From Rhodoferax fermentans (GTDB taxonomy: Bacteria; Pseudomonadota; Gammaproteobacteria; Burkholderiales; Burkholderiaceae_C): a DNA stretch of 64,000 nucleotides. Position 1 is the first letter of the stretch, and each line of letters opens with the position of its first letter. Below, piece by piece: positions 39,470 through 51,902 of this stretch. Location: the NCBI RefSeq assembly GCF_002017865.1, contig NZ_MTJN01000002.1, positions 124,001 to 188,000 of the forward strand, written 5' to 3'. Under the pieces are notes generated by a model. That model was not told the DNA's origin. It ran no database searches and saw only the letters and a list, made by a program, of their open reading frames with translations. Made by a program: the position numbers and the translations under genes.

Positions 39470-41806
39470 ATGTCGCACCCCTTCCAACGCACACCGGTGA
39501 GCTCGCTGGTCTCTCTGGTGGTTTGCAGCCCTTTGGCGGCCTGGGCCCAGGCCGCCCCCGACAGTGCCAGCGCCACCTTGCGCGAAGTGGTGGTCAGCGC
39601 CAGCCGCTACGAACAAGCGGTTGAAGAGTTGCCGACCTCACTCGACGTGCTGGGTCGGCAGACCCTGGAAGACGGCCAGCTGCAAGACATCCGCGACTTG
39701 GCCAGGAACCTGCCCAATGTCTCGGTCAAACGGGCACCGGCGCGTTATGCGGTCACCGGCAAAGGCAACGCGACTGGGGCCGATGCCAACGCGGGCTTCA
39801 ACATCCGCGGACTCGGTGGTAACCGGGTGCTGATGCTGGTGGACGGTGTGCGCCTGCCGCGCAGTTACCTCAACGGCAGCAACGCGTTTGGCCGCGACGC
39901 GGTTGACCTGGGTGTGCTGCAGCGGGTGGAAATCATCCACGGCCCCAGTTCAGCGCTGTATGGCTCGGACGGCCTGGCCGGGCTGGTCAACTTCATCAGC
40001 CTGACCCCGGCCGACGTGCTCCAAGACGGCAACGCAGGCTTGCGTCCAAGCGGCGGCAAAGCCTGGGCCAGTGTCAGCGGGGACGACAAAGGCCGCACTC
40101 TGGGCGCCACCGTGGCGCACCGTGCCGGTGACAACGCCGAATGGTTGCTCTCCAGCAGCGTCGGCCAGGCCAGCGGGTTGAAAAACAAAGGCTGCAACGA
40201 CGCTGCCAACGTGGACCGCACCACACCCAACCCCCAAAACAGCCACAGCGCCAGCCTGTTGGGCAAACTGGTGTGGCGCCCCAGCAGCAGCCAGAGCCAC
40301 AGCCTGACCCTGGAACAGGTGCAGAAAAAGGCCGATGTGACGCTGTTGTCAAGTGCACTCAAGTCACCGGTGGCTTTGCCGCTGGGCTACAACGCTCTGT
40401 CGGCTACGCAAAAGTCGGCAGCGGTGGCCGCCGCCGTGACCGGGGAATCCGCCAGCCAGGACCAGACGCGCAGCCGCCTGAGCTGGAACGCCCGCTACAC
40501 GGTGGACTCGCCCTGGGCAGACCGGGTGAGCAGCCTGCTGAGCTGGCAACACAGCCGTGCCCAGCAAGACGGCCAGACCCGGCTGGCCACCCTGTGGGCC
40601 AACAACGGCCTGCGCCAGCGCCAGACCTCATACGACGAACAGAGCCTGCAGGCCACACTGCAGGTTGAGAAGAGCTGGGCGGTGTCGAGTGACTGGGGCC
40701 ACAAACTCAGTTATGGCCTGGATGTATCGCAAACCGATGTCTCCAGCTTCGCTGATGGCCGCGACCCCGTACCCATCACCGCCTATGTGCCCAAACACTA
40801 CTTCCCCGACACCCGCGACACCACACAAGCCATCTACCTGCAAAGTGAGTGGTTCAGCGAACGCTGGAGCATCACCCCGGGTCTGCGCTTTGACCAGTTT
40901 GCGCTGGACGTCAGAAACCAGAGTGGTTATTACCCCACGGCGTCTGCCACACCGGGCAAGTCCCTGTCGGGCTCGGCGGTGTCACCCAAGCTGGGCCTGA
41001 TGTTCAAGGCCACACCGCAGTGGTCGGTGTACGGCAACTACGCCACCGGTTTTCGTGCACCCGAGGGGCAGCAGCTCAACAGCACGCTGGAGGTCTCCAC
41101 CGCCAAGTTGTTACCCAACCCGGACCTGAAACCAGAAAAGAGCCGATCGCTGGAAGTTGGTATCAAGGGACGGTGGGACCAGTTGGCCTTGGATATGGCG
41201 GTTTTCTCCAGCCACTTTGATGATTTGATCCAGGAGAAAAAAGACCTCGGCACGGCCAACGGCCTGGCTGCCAGCATCAGCAACCCGACCCTGTTCCAGA
41301 CCATCAACATCGACAAGGCCAGCATCCAGGGCTTTGAAATCCGTGGGCGTTACGACTGGGGAGTTTTCGGCGGTGGACAACTGAGCATCCCCTTCAGCTA
41401 TGGCCGCACCCGTGGCACCAACGAGGTGACGGGCCAGCCCCTCAACAGCATCGAACCGGCCAAACTCACGGTGGGCCTGGCCTACCGCGCAGCCCGGTGG
41501 GATTGGGGGCTGGATGTGCAGCACCAGGCGGGCAAAAAGGCCAGCGAGATCGACAGCGCCTTCATCCCCAAATCCAGCACCCTGCGGCAATTTTTGCCCG
41601 CAGCCGTGACCACGCTGGACGTGCACACCCAATGGCGCCCGCGCAAAGGGGTGCGCCTGAACCTGGCGGTGGTCAACCTGACCGACAAAAAGTACTGGAA
41701 CTGGTCAGACGTGCAGGGTCTGGCCAGCAACGCCACGCCGTTGGTGGTGGATGCCTACACCCAGCCTGGGCGGCATCTGAACCTGTCTTTGCTGGTGGAT
41801 TTTTAA
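39470..41806 (+). CDS. TonB-dependent heme/hemoglobin receptor
   Basis: A 778-residue outer-membrane receptor: signal peptide (SLVSLVVCSPLAAWAQA), plug domain starting VVVSASRYEQAVEELPTS, 22-strand barrel and a C-terminal Phe (LSLLVDF). YATGFRAPEGQQL and LLPNPDLKPEKS correspond to the FRAP and NPNL motifs of heme receptors. It should import heme or a heme protein with TonB energy. No heme ABC transporter follows; neighbours are the NO regulator and the nir genes, both users of heme. The ATG at 39470 gives a complete signal peptide. Confidence 0.87.
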   Translation: MSHPFQRTPVSSLVSLVVCSPLAAWAQAAPDSASATLREVVVSASRYEQAVEELPTSLDVLGRQTLEDGQLQDIRDLARNLPNVSVKRAPARYAVTGKGNATGADANAGFNIRGLGGNRVLMLVDGVRLPRSYLNGSNAFGRDAVDLGVLQRVEIIHGPSSALYGSDGLAGLVNFISLTPADVLQDGNAGLRPSGGKAWASVSGDDKGRTLGATVAHRAGDNAEWLLSSSVGQASGLKNKGCNDAANVDRTTPNPQNSHSASLLGKLVWRPSSSQSHSLTLEQVQKKADVTLLSSALKSPVALPLGYNALSATQKSAAVAAAVTGESASQDQTRSRLSWNARYTVDSPWADRVSSLLSWQHSRAQQDGQTRLATLWANNGLRQRQTSYDEQSLQATLQVEKSWAVSSDWGHKLSYGLDVSQTDVSSFADGRDPVPITAYVPKHYFPDTRDTTQAIYLQSEWFSERWSITPGLRFDQFALDVRNQSGYYPTASATPGKSLSGSAVSPKLGLMFKATPQWSVYGNYATGFRAPEGQQLNSTLEVSTAKLLPNPDLKPEKSRSLEVGIKGRWDQLALDMAVFSSHFDDLIQEKKDLGTANGLAASISNPTLFQTINIDKASIQGFEIRGRYDWGVFGGGQLSIPFSYGRTRGTNEVTGQPLNSIEPAKLTVGLAYRAARWDWGLDVQHQAGKKASEIDSAFIPKSSTLRQFLPAAVTTLDVHTQWRPRKGVRLNLAVVNLTDKKYWNWSDVQGLASNATPLVVDAYTQPGRHLNLSLLVDF

Positions 41807-41807
41807 T

Positions 41808-41857
41808 AAAAAGTGCCTCTAGCCCTTATGGAATAAGGGCTAGCAGCTATTTATTTT
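41808..41857. repeat. Dispersed repeat family A, copy 10
   Basis: The clearest copy: TAGCCCTTA/TAAGGGCTA perfect 9-base stem (41820-41842) with flanks AAAAAGTGCCTC and GCAGCTATTTATTTT. Starts right after the receptor stop codon, where it may end transcription. Confidence 0.9.
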
Positions 41858-41913
41858 GAGACAGAGGTGGACCAGACACAGGCTGGTGATCTTCCGTGAG
41901 CCCCCGTTTTCCC

Positions 41914-41950
41914 AAAACCACAAGCCGTCTCAGGGACGGCTTGTGGTTTT
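41914..41950. terminator. Strong bidirectional terminator between heme receptor and nirM
   Basis: A perfect 16-base stem AAAACCACAAGCCGTC/GACGGCTTGTGGTTTT with a 5-base loop. A-run on one side and T-run on the other allow termination from both convergent genes. Confidence 0.88.
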
Positions 41951-42019
41951 GCTGGGCACACTTTGTGTTGTCAACCCGGCAATACCGCACCCAAACAGGC
42001 GCTGCCGGATCAGCACGGG

Positions 42020-42331
42020 TCAGAGCTTGAGGATGTAGTCCACCACGGTGGCCAGATCGGCATCGCTGATTTTGTCGGGGCCGTTGGGAATCATCGGGAT
42101 CGGGCCGTACACCCCCTTGCCACCTTGGCGCACTTTGGCCATCACCAAAGCGGCGGCGTCCTGGCCTTTGTACTTGGCCGCCACCACCTTGTAGGCGGGT
42201 CCGACCGACTTCTTTTCCACCTGGTGGCAGGCCAGGCAGCCACTTTTGCTCAAGATGTCTGTGGGTGTGGCGGCCTGGGCCGAGGTCGCGCACAACAGGG
42301 CTGCCAACAGCAGCGAAGGTGTTTGTTTCAT
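42020..42331 (-). CDS. nirM: Class I cytochrome c (c-551/NirM type)
   Basis: A 103-residue periplasmic cytochrome with a signal peptide (cleavage after TSAQA) and CLACH at residues 32-36. KSVGPAYKVVAAKYKGQ and the Met-containing IPMIPNG are typical of cytochrome c-551/c8, the electron donor to cytochrome cd1. It lies 65 bases downstream of nirS on the same strand. NirC is an alternative name, but size and motifs fit NirM better. Confidence 0.85.
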   Translation of the reverse strand: MKQTPSLLLAALLCATSAQAATPTDILSKSGCLACHQVEKKSVGPAYKVVAAKYKGQDAAALVMAKVRQGGKGVYGPIPMIPNGPDKISDADLATVVDYILKL

Positions 42332-42396
42332 GTTTGTCTCCTGGATTCAGATGTCAAAGGGGGTGGCTGGCCCGGCGTGCGGGCCAGCCTGTGATG

Positions 42397-44457
<2,061 letters not shown>

Positions 44458-44532
44458 TCAGGCAGGCTGATCAAGAAGCCCCTGAACCTCAATCAAACCC
44501 TTTATTTCGCGCTCACTTTTTAGGATCAATTC

Positions 44533-47439
44533 ATGGCACTGCACACCCCAGAGCAAGCTCATACCGCCCTGTCACTCCCGCCCCAGCCGATCAGCGAAGA
44601 AGTGCTGATCGAGAAATACAGCAAAGGTGATGAACGCAGCATTGCCGACGTCAACCTGCGGGTGGCGCGCGCTTTGGCCAGCGTGGAGCAGCCCGAGCAG
44701 CAAAAACTCTGGGAAGGCAAGTTTCTGGAGGCCTTGCAAGCCGGCTTCCTGCCCGCAGGCCGCATCCAGTCGGCCGCTGGCACCAACCTGTCGGCCACTT
44801 TGATCAACTGTTTTGTGCAACCCGTGGGTGACTCGATCGCCCATGTGGAAGATGGCCACCCCGGCATCTACACCGCATTGACCGAAGCCGCTGAAACCAT
44901 GCGCCGTGGTGGTGGTGTGGGTTATGACTTCTCCCGCATCCGCCCGCGTGGTGCCTGGGTCGGCAGCACCCAAAGCAGCGCCTCCGGCCCGGTGAGTTAC
45001 ATGCGGGTGTTTGACCGCTCGTGCGAAACGGTTGAATCTGCCGGTGCACGCCGTGGCGCCCAGATGGGTGTGCTGCGTTGTGACCACCCGGACATCGAAG
45101 AGTTCATCCACGCCAAGGACAAGGGTGACCTGAAAAACTTCAACATCTCGGTCGGTGTCACCGACGAGTTCATGCAAGCGGTGCAAGCCGATGGCGACTT
45201 CACGCTGGTGCATCGGGCCGAACCGGGCATGCCTCAAAAAGAAGACGGCGCTTACCAGAACAAGGACACCGGCATCTGGGTCTACCGCAAACTCAAAGCC
45301 CGCACCCTGTGGGACCAGATCATGCGCTCCACCTATGACCATGCCGAGCCGGGTGTGTTGTTTCTGGACCAGATCAACCGCGACAACAACCTGTCGTATT
45401 GCGAAACCATTGCCAGTACCAACCCGTGTGCCGAACAGCCGCTGCCGCCTTATGGCTGCTGCTGCCTGGGCTCCATCGACCTGACACGTTTTGTGCGCAA
45501 ACCCTTCACCGGCAAGGCCAGCTTTGATGAAGCCGGTTTTGCGGCCGTGGCCCGCGTGGCCGTGCGTATGCTCGACAACGTGTTGGAAGCCACCGTCTGG
45601 CCCCTGCCCCAGCAACAACAAGAAGCCGCCAGCAAACGCCGCGTGGGCCTGGGTTTCACCGGTCTGGGCGACACGCTGGTGATGTTGAACCTGCGTTACG
45701 ACACCCAACAAGCCCGCGACATGGCACAACGCATCTCGATCCTGATGCGCGACACCGCTTATGAAGCATCGGCCGATCTGGCACAAGAGCGTGGCGCCTT
45801 CCCGCTGTTCAACGCTGACCTGTTCTTGAGCGGCCAGACCTTTGCCTCGCGCCTGCCCACCAGCCTGAAAGACCGCATCCGCAAGACCGGCTTGCGCAAC
45901 TCGCACCTGTTGTCGATTGCCCCCACCGGCACCATCAGCCTGGCCTTTGCCGACAACGCCAGCAATGGCATCGAGCCCGCCTTCAGCTGGACCTACACCC
46001 GCAAAAAACGCATGCCCGACGGCAGCTTCAAGGAATATGCAGTCGAAGACCACGCCTGGCGCCTGTACCGCCACCTCAAGGGCGAAGACGCGCCGCTGAC
46101 CCCGGCTTTTGTCACCGCACTGGAAATGAGCGCCCAAGCCCATGAGGAAATGGTGGCAGCGGTTGCTCCCTATGTGGACACCGCGATCTCCAAAACCGTC
46201 AACGTGCCTGCCGACTACCCCTACGAAGACTTCCAGGACCTGTACACCGCAGCCTGGAAATCGGGCCTCAAGGGGCTGGCCACCTACCGGCCCAACAGTG
46301 TGCTGGGCTCGGTGCTGAGTGTCACCCCCAGCGCGCCCGCCGTGACCAAGCCGCTGCAAATCGACAGCGCCAACCACCGTCTGGCCCTGGACCGCCTGCC
46401 CGCACCCGTGCTGTCGAGCCTGCGCTGGCCTGGTCGCCCGCAGTTGCCAGGTGGCAACTCGGCCTGGACCTTCATGGTGCACCACCCGTTTGGCGACTTT
46501 GCGCTGTTCATTGGTGAACTCTCGCCCGAAGAAGGTGGCGCACCGCAACCGTTTGAGGTCTGGATCAACGGCTCTGACCAACCCCGTGGCCTGGGTGCCC
46601 TGGCCAAAACCCTGTCGATGGACCTGCGCGCCAACGATCCGGCCTGGTTGCAGCTCAAGCTCGACGCCCTGGCCACGGTGAGCGAAGAACACGCCTTTGA
46701 CATGCCTTTCCCGCCCCATGGCGAAAAACGCATGTTCCCAGGTGTGGTGGCAGCCACTGCCGCCGTGATCCGCTGGCGTTGTGAACAACTGGCGTCCAAC
46801 GCCAAGTTGCGCACCAGCGAAGCCAAACCCGCCTACACCCCGGTGATTGACGCGATGTTCAGCCGTGGTGAACCCCAGACCGGCACCTCGGGCACTCTGG
46901 CCTGGTCGGTGGACGTGGACAACCCGGCCACCAGCGAGTCCTTCACCGTGACCCTCAAGGAAGTGAATCTGCCCAGCCACGACGGTGGTGTGGTGACTCG
47001 CCCTTGTGCCATTGGTTTCAGCGGCAACTACCCGAAAGCCATGGATGGCTTGGCGCGTCTGCTCTCCTTGGACATGCGGGTGATTGACCCGGCCTGGATT
47101 GGTATGAAGCTGCGCAAGTTGCTGAACTACGCGGAACCCCTGGGCCACTTCATGGCCTTTGTGCCGGGCCTGCCCAACAACGAGCGCCGCCAGCAGGTGT
47201 GGCCTTCCACCGTGGCCTACATCGCGCGCCTGATCATTCACCGCTACGCGATGCTGGGTATCCTCAACGAGGAAGGTTTCCCGCTGCGCGACATGGGTGT
47301 GCTCGACACCCCCGAAACCAAGGAAGCCAGCCAGACCATGGCCGGTAAACCCTGCCCCGAATGTGGCAACCCCACCGTCATCCACAAAGATGGCTGTGAC
47401 TTCTGCACCGCTTGCGGCTACGTGGGTCAGTGCGGTTAA
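44533..47439 (+). CDS. nrdJ: Adenosylcobalamin-dependent ribonucleotide reductase (class II)
   Basis: A 968-residue class II enzyme that makes deoxynucleotides using B12 and without oxygen. The substrate-site and radical-site segments include [54 protein letters not shown] and [23 protein letters not shown]. The C-terminal [21 protein letters not shown] tail is a zinc-ribbon-like redox segment typical of this long NrdJ type. No nrdAB or nrdDG is adjacent. A class II enzyme suits life across oxic and anoxic conditions. Confidence 0.95.
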   Translation: MALHTPEQAHTALSLPPQPISEEVLIEKYSKGDERSIADVNLRVARALASVEQPEQQKLWEGKFLEALQAGFLPAGRIQSAAGTNLSATLINCFVQPVGDSIAHVEDGHPGIYTALTEAAETMRRGGGVGYDFSRIRPRGAWVGSTQSSASGPVSYMRVFDRSCETVESAGARRGAQMGVLRCDHPDIEEFIHAKDKGDLKNFNISVGVTDEFMQAVQADGDFTLVHRAEPGMPQKEDGAYQNKDTGIWVYRKLKARTLWDQIMRSTYDHAEPGVLFLDQINRDNNLSYCETIASTNPCAEQPLPPYGCCCLGSIDLTRFVRKPFTGKASFDEAGFAAVARVAVRMLDNVLEATVWPLPQQQQEAASKRRVGLGFTGLGDTLVMLNLRYDTQQARDMAQRISILMRDTAYEASADLAQERGAFPLFNADLFLSGQTFASRLPTSLKDRIRKTGLRNSHLLSIAPTGTISLAFADNASNGIEPAFSWTYTRKKRMPDGSFKEYAVEDHAWRLYRHLKGEDAPLTPAFVTALEMSAQAHEEMVAAVAPYVDTAISKTVNVPADYPYEDFQDLYTAAWKSGLKGLATYRPNSVLGSVLSVTPSAPAVTKPLQIDSANHRLALDRLPAPVLSSLRWPGRPQLPGGNSAWTFMVHHPFGDFALFIGELSPEEGGAPQPFEVWINGSDQPRGLGALAKTLSMDLRANDPAWLQLKLDALATVSEEHAFDMPFPPHGEKRMFPGVVAATAAVIRWRCEQLASNAKLRTSEAKPAYTPVIDAMFSRGEPQTGTSGTLAWSVDVDNPATSESFTVTLKEVNLPSHDGGVVTRPCAIGFSGNYPKAMDGLARLLSLDMRVIDPAWIGMKLRKLLNYAEPLGHFMAFVPGLPNNERRQQVWPSTVAYIARLIIHRYAMLGILNEEGFPLRDMGVLDTPETKEASQTMAGKPCPECGNPTVIHKDGCDFCTACGYVGQCG

Positions 47440-47450
47440 GCTGAAAACAA

Positions 47451-47473
47451 CAAAGGGCCCTCAAGGCCCTTTG
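47451..47473 (+). terminator. Hairpin after nrdJ
   Basis: CAAAGGGCC/GGCCCTTTG perfect 9-base stem with a CTCAA loop, 12 bases after the nrdJ stop. Confidence 0.65.
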
Positions 47474-47482
47474 TCTGCAAGA

Positions 47483-47508
47483 ACAACAGCCCCTTTTGGG
47501 GCTGTTGT
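47483..47508. terminator. Second hairpin between nrdJ and the stress protein gene
   Basis: ACAACAGCCCC/GGGGCTGTTGT perfect 11-base stem with a TTTT loop, 3-4 bases past the stop of the convergent gene. Likely bidirectional. Confidence 0.7.
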
Positions 47509-47511
47509 CGT

Positions 47512-47949
47512 TTAGTCGCGCATCACCAGCACAGGCAGTTTGGTGTGGGACAGAACGGCCTGGGCCACACTGCCAAGCACCAGCTTCTCGAACCCGCTGC
47601 GACCATGTGACCCCATCACGATCAGGTCAGCCTTGAGCGACTCACCGGCTTCGACAATGCCGCGCCAGGCGGTGTGGGCCTCAATGACCGAGGTGTCCAC
47701 CTTCACACCGGAAGCAGCCAGACTCTCCTTGGCCGCATGCACGGCGGCATTGGCCTCGGCGGTGGCGGCACTCAGATACTCGGCTTGTCCGTAGGCAAAG
47801 TCGGTACCCACCCCGGTGAACGGGTACGGGTCAATGACGTAAATGACCGTCACCGTGCTGTCAAAGGCTTTGGCGAGCTCAGTCGCCTTGCCAACCGCCA
47901 CTTGGGAGGTGCTTGAACCATCCACGGGAACCAGAATGTGCTTGAACAT
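47512..47949 (-). CDS. Universal stress protein (UspA family)
   Basis: A 145-residue cytoplasmic USP domain: start FKHILVPVDGSSTSQVAV, and the C-terminal ATP-binding signature GSHGRSGFEKLVLGSVAQAV with nearby LPVLVMRD. The full G-x2-G-x9-G(S/T) motif indicates the ATP-binding UspA subtype. It lies 44 bases downstream of the 2-oxoacid oxidoreductase operon on the same strand and may be read with it, which would place it under anaerobic control. Confidence 0.9.
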   Translation of the reverse strand: MFKHILVPVDGSSTSQVAVGKATELAKAFDSTVTVIYVIDPYPFTGVGTDFAYGQAEYLSAATAEANAAVHAAKESLAASGVKVDTSVIEAHTAWRGIVEAGESLKADLIVMGSHGRSGFEKLVLGSVAQAVLSHTKLPVLVMRD

Positions 47950-47993
47950 GATGAACTCCTTCTCAAAATCGTCTCATGTCATTGTGCGCCAAT

Positions 47994-49619
47994 TCAGACC
48001 TCCTCCGGCACCATTTTGATAGCACCGCAGGGGCACTCTGACACACAAATGCCGCAGCCCTTGCAGTAGTCGTAATTGAACTCAAAACCTTTGCCCGGCC
48101 CGAGTTTGACCACCGCGTTGTCGGGACAGACACCGTAGCAGTTGTCACACTCAAAACAGTTGCCACAGGACAGGCAGCGCCGGGCTTCGAACAGGGCATT
48201 GGTTTCATCCAGACCGCCCTGCACTTCCTCAAACGTGGACTGGCGGCGGATGATGTCAAGCACCGGGCGCACGGTCTTGGGCGCGTCGCTGTAGTACCAG
48301 GTGTTGAGCTTGTCGTAAGTGGCCACGCTGTGTTTGGGCGCTGCCACATAGACTTCACCCTTGAGCCAGGCATCGATGTTGCGCGCGGCTTTTTTGCCGT
48401 GGCCAATGGCCACCGTGACATTGCGCTCGGCGGGCACCATGTCACCACCGGCAAAAATGCCAGCGTGGCCAGTCATCATTTGGGCATTGACCTGTACCAC
48501 ACCGTCCTGCACCACCAGACCAGGCACTTTCTCGATCAGCGACAGATCCACGTCCTGGCCGAGTGCGAGCACCACCGAGTCGGCTTCCAGGGTCTCAAAT
48601 TCACCCGTAGGTTGCGGAAAACCCTTGTCGTCGAGCACCATTTTCTCGACCGTGATAGAGGCGTCCCCAGCCTGTTTGATGGTGGATAACCACTTGATCA
48701 ACACGCCTTCCTGCAAAGCTTCTTCCACCTCAAAGTCGTGGGCGGGCATCTTTTCGCGATTGCGACGGTAGACGATGATCGATTCAGTGGCACCCAGGCG
48801 CTTGGCGGTGCGCGCCACGTCAATCGCTGTGTTGCCACCGCCGTAAATCACCACTTTGCGACCCAGCAGCGGTTTGTCTTCACCCTCCATCGAGCGCAAC
48901 ACCGAGACCGCGTCCAGCACATGGGCCGAGTCCCCGGCCGGGATGTAGGCACGTTTGGCAATGTGGGCTCCCACAGCCAAAAACACCGCGTCAAAACCGC
49001 CGTCCTGCTTGGCCTGCAACACATCGGTGACCTTGGTGTTGTACTGGATGCTCACGCCCAGATCCACCACCCGCTGGACTTCGTCGTCGAGCACCTGGCG
49101 CGGCAGACGGTACTGCGGAATACCAAAACGCATCATGCCGCCCGGCAAAGGACCGGCCTCAAACACCGTGACCGCATGGCCCAGGCGTGCCAGATGGTAG
49201 GCCGCCGATAAGCCCGATGGCCCGGCGCCCACCACCAGCACTTTTTTGCCACTGGCCGGTGCCGGTGCGGGAAACTTCCAGCCCTGGGCAATCGCCTGGT
49301 CACCCAGGAAATGTTCGACCGAATTGATGCCCACGGCCGCGTCAAGCTGGCCACGGTTGCAGGCGCCCTCGCAGGTGTGGTAACAGACCCGGCCCATGAT
49401 GGCCGGAAACGGGTTGTCTTCCACCAGGGTGCGCCAGGCCGCCTCGTAGTTGCCCGACTCGGCATGGAACAGCCAGGCCTGGATGTTTTCACCCGCCGGG
49501 CACTCGTGGCTGCACGGGGGGATGCGGTTCAGATAAACCGGGCGCGAGGTGCGCCAGGAACCGGTGTGGTTGGCCAGCGAACTGCCGACGTCCAGCGTGA
49601 TGGCAAAGGGTTTTTGCAT
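47994..49619 (-). CDS. GltD-like NAD(P)/FAD oxidoreductase fused to ferredoxin domain (2-oxoacid oxidoreductase partner)
   Basis: A 541-residue flavoprotein. The N-terminal Fe-S domain has CSHECPAGENIQAW and CYHTCEGACNRG as in glutamate synthase small subunits. FAD site VVGAGPSGLSAAYHLA, NAD(P) site YGGGNTAIDVARTAKRLG. The C-terminus carries a Cys-rich motif CLSCGNCFECDNCYGVCP and a regular 4Fe-4S motif CKGCGICVSECPCGA, which replaces the usual small delta subunit of 2-oxoacid:ferredoxin oxidoreductases. It probably moves electrons between the catalytic core and NAD(P). It follows the beta subunit by 3 bases. Confidence 0.87.
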   Translation of the reverse strand: MQKPFAITLDVGSSLANHTGSWRTSRPVYLNRIPPCSHECPAGENIQAWLFHAESGNYEAAWRTLVEDNPFPAIMGRVCYHTCEGACNRGQLDAAVGINSVEHFLGDQAIAQGWKFPAPAPASGKKVLVVGAGPSGLSAAYHLARLGHAVTVFEAGPLPGGMMRFGIPQYRLPRQVLDDEVQRVVDLGVSIQYNTKVTDVLQAKQDGGFDAVFLAVGAHIAKRAYIPAGDSAHVLDAVSVLRSMEGEDKPLLGRKVVIYGGGNTAIDVARTAKRLGATESIIVYRRNREKMPAHDFEVEEALQEGVLIKWLSTIKQAGDASITVEKMVLDDKGFPQPTGEFETLEADSVVLALGQDVDLSLIEKVPGLVVQDGVVQVNAQMMTGHAGIFAGGDMVPAERNVTVAIGHGKKAARNIDAWLKGEVYVAAPKHSVATYDKLNTWYYSDAPKTVRPVLDIIRRQSTFEEVQGGLDETNALFEARRCLSCGNCFECDNCYGVCPDNAVVKLGPGKGFEFNYDYCKGCGICVSECPCGAIKMVPEEV

Positions 49620-49622
49620 GAT

Positions 49623-50627
49623 TTACCTCAGCTCATTGGTTTCCAACAGGCCAAAACGGCGGATATTGCGGTCAGCCCGCGCCTGCAAGCGGGCCAGCGT
49701 GGCCACATCGGGTTGTTTGCCAAACAGATGGGCAAAACGTTTTTGCGGTCGCAGATAGTCTTCCACCGGCACCTGGCGGCGGATCTTGGCCACACCGGTG
49801 ACCTCACCACGCTCGGCCTCAAACACTGGGAACACGCCACTCTCAACCGCCAGCCGGGCGAGTTTGATGGTGTCGTGTGAGGCTGCACCCCAGCCCAGCG
49901 GACAGGGCACAAAAATGTGGATGTAACGCGCGCCATGGATCGACATCGCCTTGGTGACCTTGTATTCCAGGTCACGCAAGTCCGCCACGGTGGCAGTCGC
50001 CACATAGGGGATCTCGTGCGCCATGGCAATTTGTGGCACGTTTTTGCCTTGGCCAAAGTCGTTGCCCGGGTGCTCACCTATCGCCATGGTGGTGGCGGTA
50101 CGCGCCGCCGGTGGTGTGGCGCTGCTGCGTTGCACCCCGGTGTTCATGTAGGCCTCGTTGTCATAACAGATGTAGAGCACATCGTCGTTGCGCTCAAACA
50201 TGCCTGACAGGCAGCCAAAACCGATGTCGGTGGTGCCACCATCCCCGCCCTGCGCCACCACCCGCACATCGCTGCGGCCTTTGGCTTTCATTGCAGCGGC
50301 AATGCCGGTGGCCACTGCTGCGGCATTGCCAAACAGCGAATGGATCCAGGGCATCTGCCAGGAGGTTTCCGGGTAGGGGGTGGAAAACACCTCGAGGCAG
50401 CCAGTGGCATTGGCCGCAATCAGCTGGCCCTTGGTGGCCGCCATGGCGGCGTCGATGGCGTAGCGGGCGCCCAGCGCCTCACCACAACCCTGGCAGGCGC
50501 GGTGGCCCGAGTTGAGCGAATTGCTGCGCTGCACATTGGCCTGCACACTGCGCTGCTCCGCCGACAGCAGCCGGTTGCCCACGGTAAAAGTGCCGGTCTG
50601 GTAAAACTTGACCTGTGTTTGTTCCAT
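49623..50627 (-). CDS. porB: 2-oxoacid:acceptor oxidoreductase beta subunit
   Basis: A 334-residue thiamine-diphosphate-binding subunit. The TPP/Mg segment is GGDGGTTDIGFG followed by YDNEAYMNTGVQRSSATP; cysteines CQGCGEALGAR near the start bind a 4Fe-4S cluster. The subunit resembles pyruvate:ferredoxin oxidoreductase beta, but phenylglyoxylate or 2-oxoglutarate-type relatives exist in betaproteobacteria, so the substrate is open. Operon order is gamma, alpha, beta, flavoprotein. Confidence 0.88.
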   Translation of the reverse strand: MEQTQVKFYQTGTFTVGNRLLSAEQRSVQANVQRSNSLNSGHRACQGCGEALGARYAIDAAMAATKGQLIAANATGCLEVFSTPYPETSWQMPWIHSLFGNAAAVATGIAAAMKAKGRSDVRVVAQGGDGGTTDIGFGCLSGMFERNDDVLYICYDNEAYMNTGVQRSSATPPAARTATTMAIGEHPGNDFGQGKNVPQIAMAHEIPYVATATVADLRDLEYKVTKAMSIHGARYIHIFVPCPLGWGAASHDTIKLARLAVESGVFPVFEAERGEVTGVAKIRRQVPVEDYLRPQKRFAHLFGKQPDVATLARLQARADRNIRRFGLLETNELR

Positions 50628-50648
50628 GATCTTGCCTTCTTGGAGGTT

Positions 50649-51902
50649 TCAGGACAGACGGGTGTGGACCGTACCCAGGTCACGCAGCACCCCCTCGGCC
50701 ACCGGACCAGAGCGCCGGTGGGCTTTTTCACGGTCCAGCACGCGGTTAACCACCGCCCAGTCCAGATCCAGAAAAGTGAGCAGGTCAAGCTTGTCCGACA
50801 TAGCCTGCAGCAACAATTTGTTCACCGAATCTTTGGTGATGGCGCGCCCACCCAGCCCCGCCACCACGGTGTAGACCGGCTGCGGGCGGTTGCGCACTGC
50901 GCTGCGTACATCGCGCGACACAATGCCACCCACGCCCACGGCAAAACACTTCTCAATGACCACCACACGCTCGGCCCGCACCGTGGCATCGCGGATGGCC
51001 GAGATCGGGAACGGCCGGTACGAGGTGATGCCCAGCACACCGATCTTGTGCCCCTGGGCGCGTAAATCGTCCACGGTGTCCTTGATGGTGCCCAGCACCG
51101 AGCCGAGCGCAATCACGATGGTATCGGCGTCCTCGGTTTGGTAGGTCTTGATCAAGCCACCCGAATCACGCCCGAAGATTGCTTTGAATTCTGTAGCAAC
51201 CTGTGGAATCAGATCAAGGGCTTGCATCTGTTTGGCATGGGCCAGATAACGCACCTCGGTGAAGGCCTCGGGCCCGACCATGGCACCAATCGTGACCGGG
51301 TCGCTGGGGTCCAGCACCTGGCGTGGCTCATAAGGCGGCAAAAATTTGTCCACCTGCGCCTGGTCCGGCATGTCGACCCGCTCATAAGCGTGGGTCAGGA
51401 TAAAACCATCCATACACACCATCACCGGCAAAGAGAGTTCCTCGGCAATGCGAAACGCCTGGATGTGCAGGTCCAGCGCTTCCTGGTTGGTTTCGGCAAA
51501 CAGCTGCAACCAGCCCGCATCACGCATGCTCATGCTGTCGGTGTGGTCGTTCCAGATGTTGATCGGCGCGCCGATGGCGCGGTTGGCCACCGTCATCACA
51601 ATCGGCAAGCCCAGGCCCGAGGCGTTGTAGACCGCCTCGGCCATGAACAACAAACCCTGGCTGGCGGTCGCGGTGTAAGAGCGCGCCCCGGCAGCCGAGG
51701 AGCCAATCGCCACACTGAGTGCGGCAAATTCGGACTCGACGTTGATGAATTCGCAGCCCTTGAGCTCACCAGATTTCACCAACTCACCCAGACCTTCAAC
51801 GATGTGGGTTTGCGGGGAAATCGGGTAGGCGCAGATCACTTCCGGACGGCTCAGTGCCACCGCCTGCGCCACGGCATGGGAGCCTTCACATTGTTCAAGC
51901 AT
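50649..51902 (-). CDS. porA: 2-oxoacid:acceptor oxidoreductase alpha subunit
   Basis: A 417-residue alpha subunit with the pyrimidine-binding core domain: ICAYPISPQTHIVEGLGEL and FINVESEFAALSVAIGSSAAGARSYTATASQG near the N-terminus, and a domain II ending VEKCFAVG-like. It forms the active site with PorB and makes acyl-CoA, CO2 and reduced acceptor from a 2-oxoacid and CoA. Its start overlaps the gamma-subunit stop by 8 bases. Confidence 0.9.
   Translation of the reverse strand: MLEQCEGSHAVAQAVALSRPEVICAYPISPQTHIVEGLGELVKSGELKGCEFINVESEFAALSVAIGSSAAGARSYTATASQGLLFMAEAVYNASGLGLPIVMTVANRAIGAPINIWNDHTDSMSMRDAGWLQLFAETNQEALDLHIQAFRIAEELSLPVMVCMDGFILTHAYERVDMPDQAQVDKFLPPYEPRQVLDPSDPVTIGAMVGPEAFTEVRYLAHAKQMQALDLIPQVATEFKAIFGRDSGGLIKTYQTEDADTIVIALGSVLGTIKDTVDDLRAQGHKIGVLGITSYRPFPISAIRDATVRAERVVVIEKCFAVGVGGIVSRDVRSAVRNRPQPVYTVVAGLGGRAITKDSVNKLLLQAMSDKLDLLTFLDLDWAVVNRVLDREKAHRRSGPVAEGVLRDLGTVHTRLS

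Noticed and set aside
44572..47385. A 937-codon open frame antisense to nrdJ
   Set aside because: It mirrors the codon pattern of nrdJ in GC-rich DNA, has no recognisable domains, and the sense product is a complete NrdJ.
51184..51235. Possible repeat A copy inside porA
   Set aside because: GCCCTTGATCTGATTCCACA and GCTACAG resemble the family only weakly, and the encoded residues look like ordinary PorA sequence.
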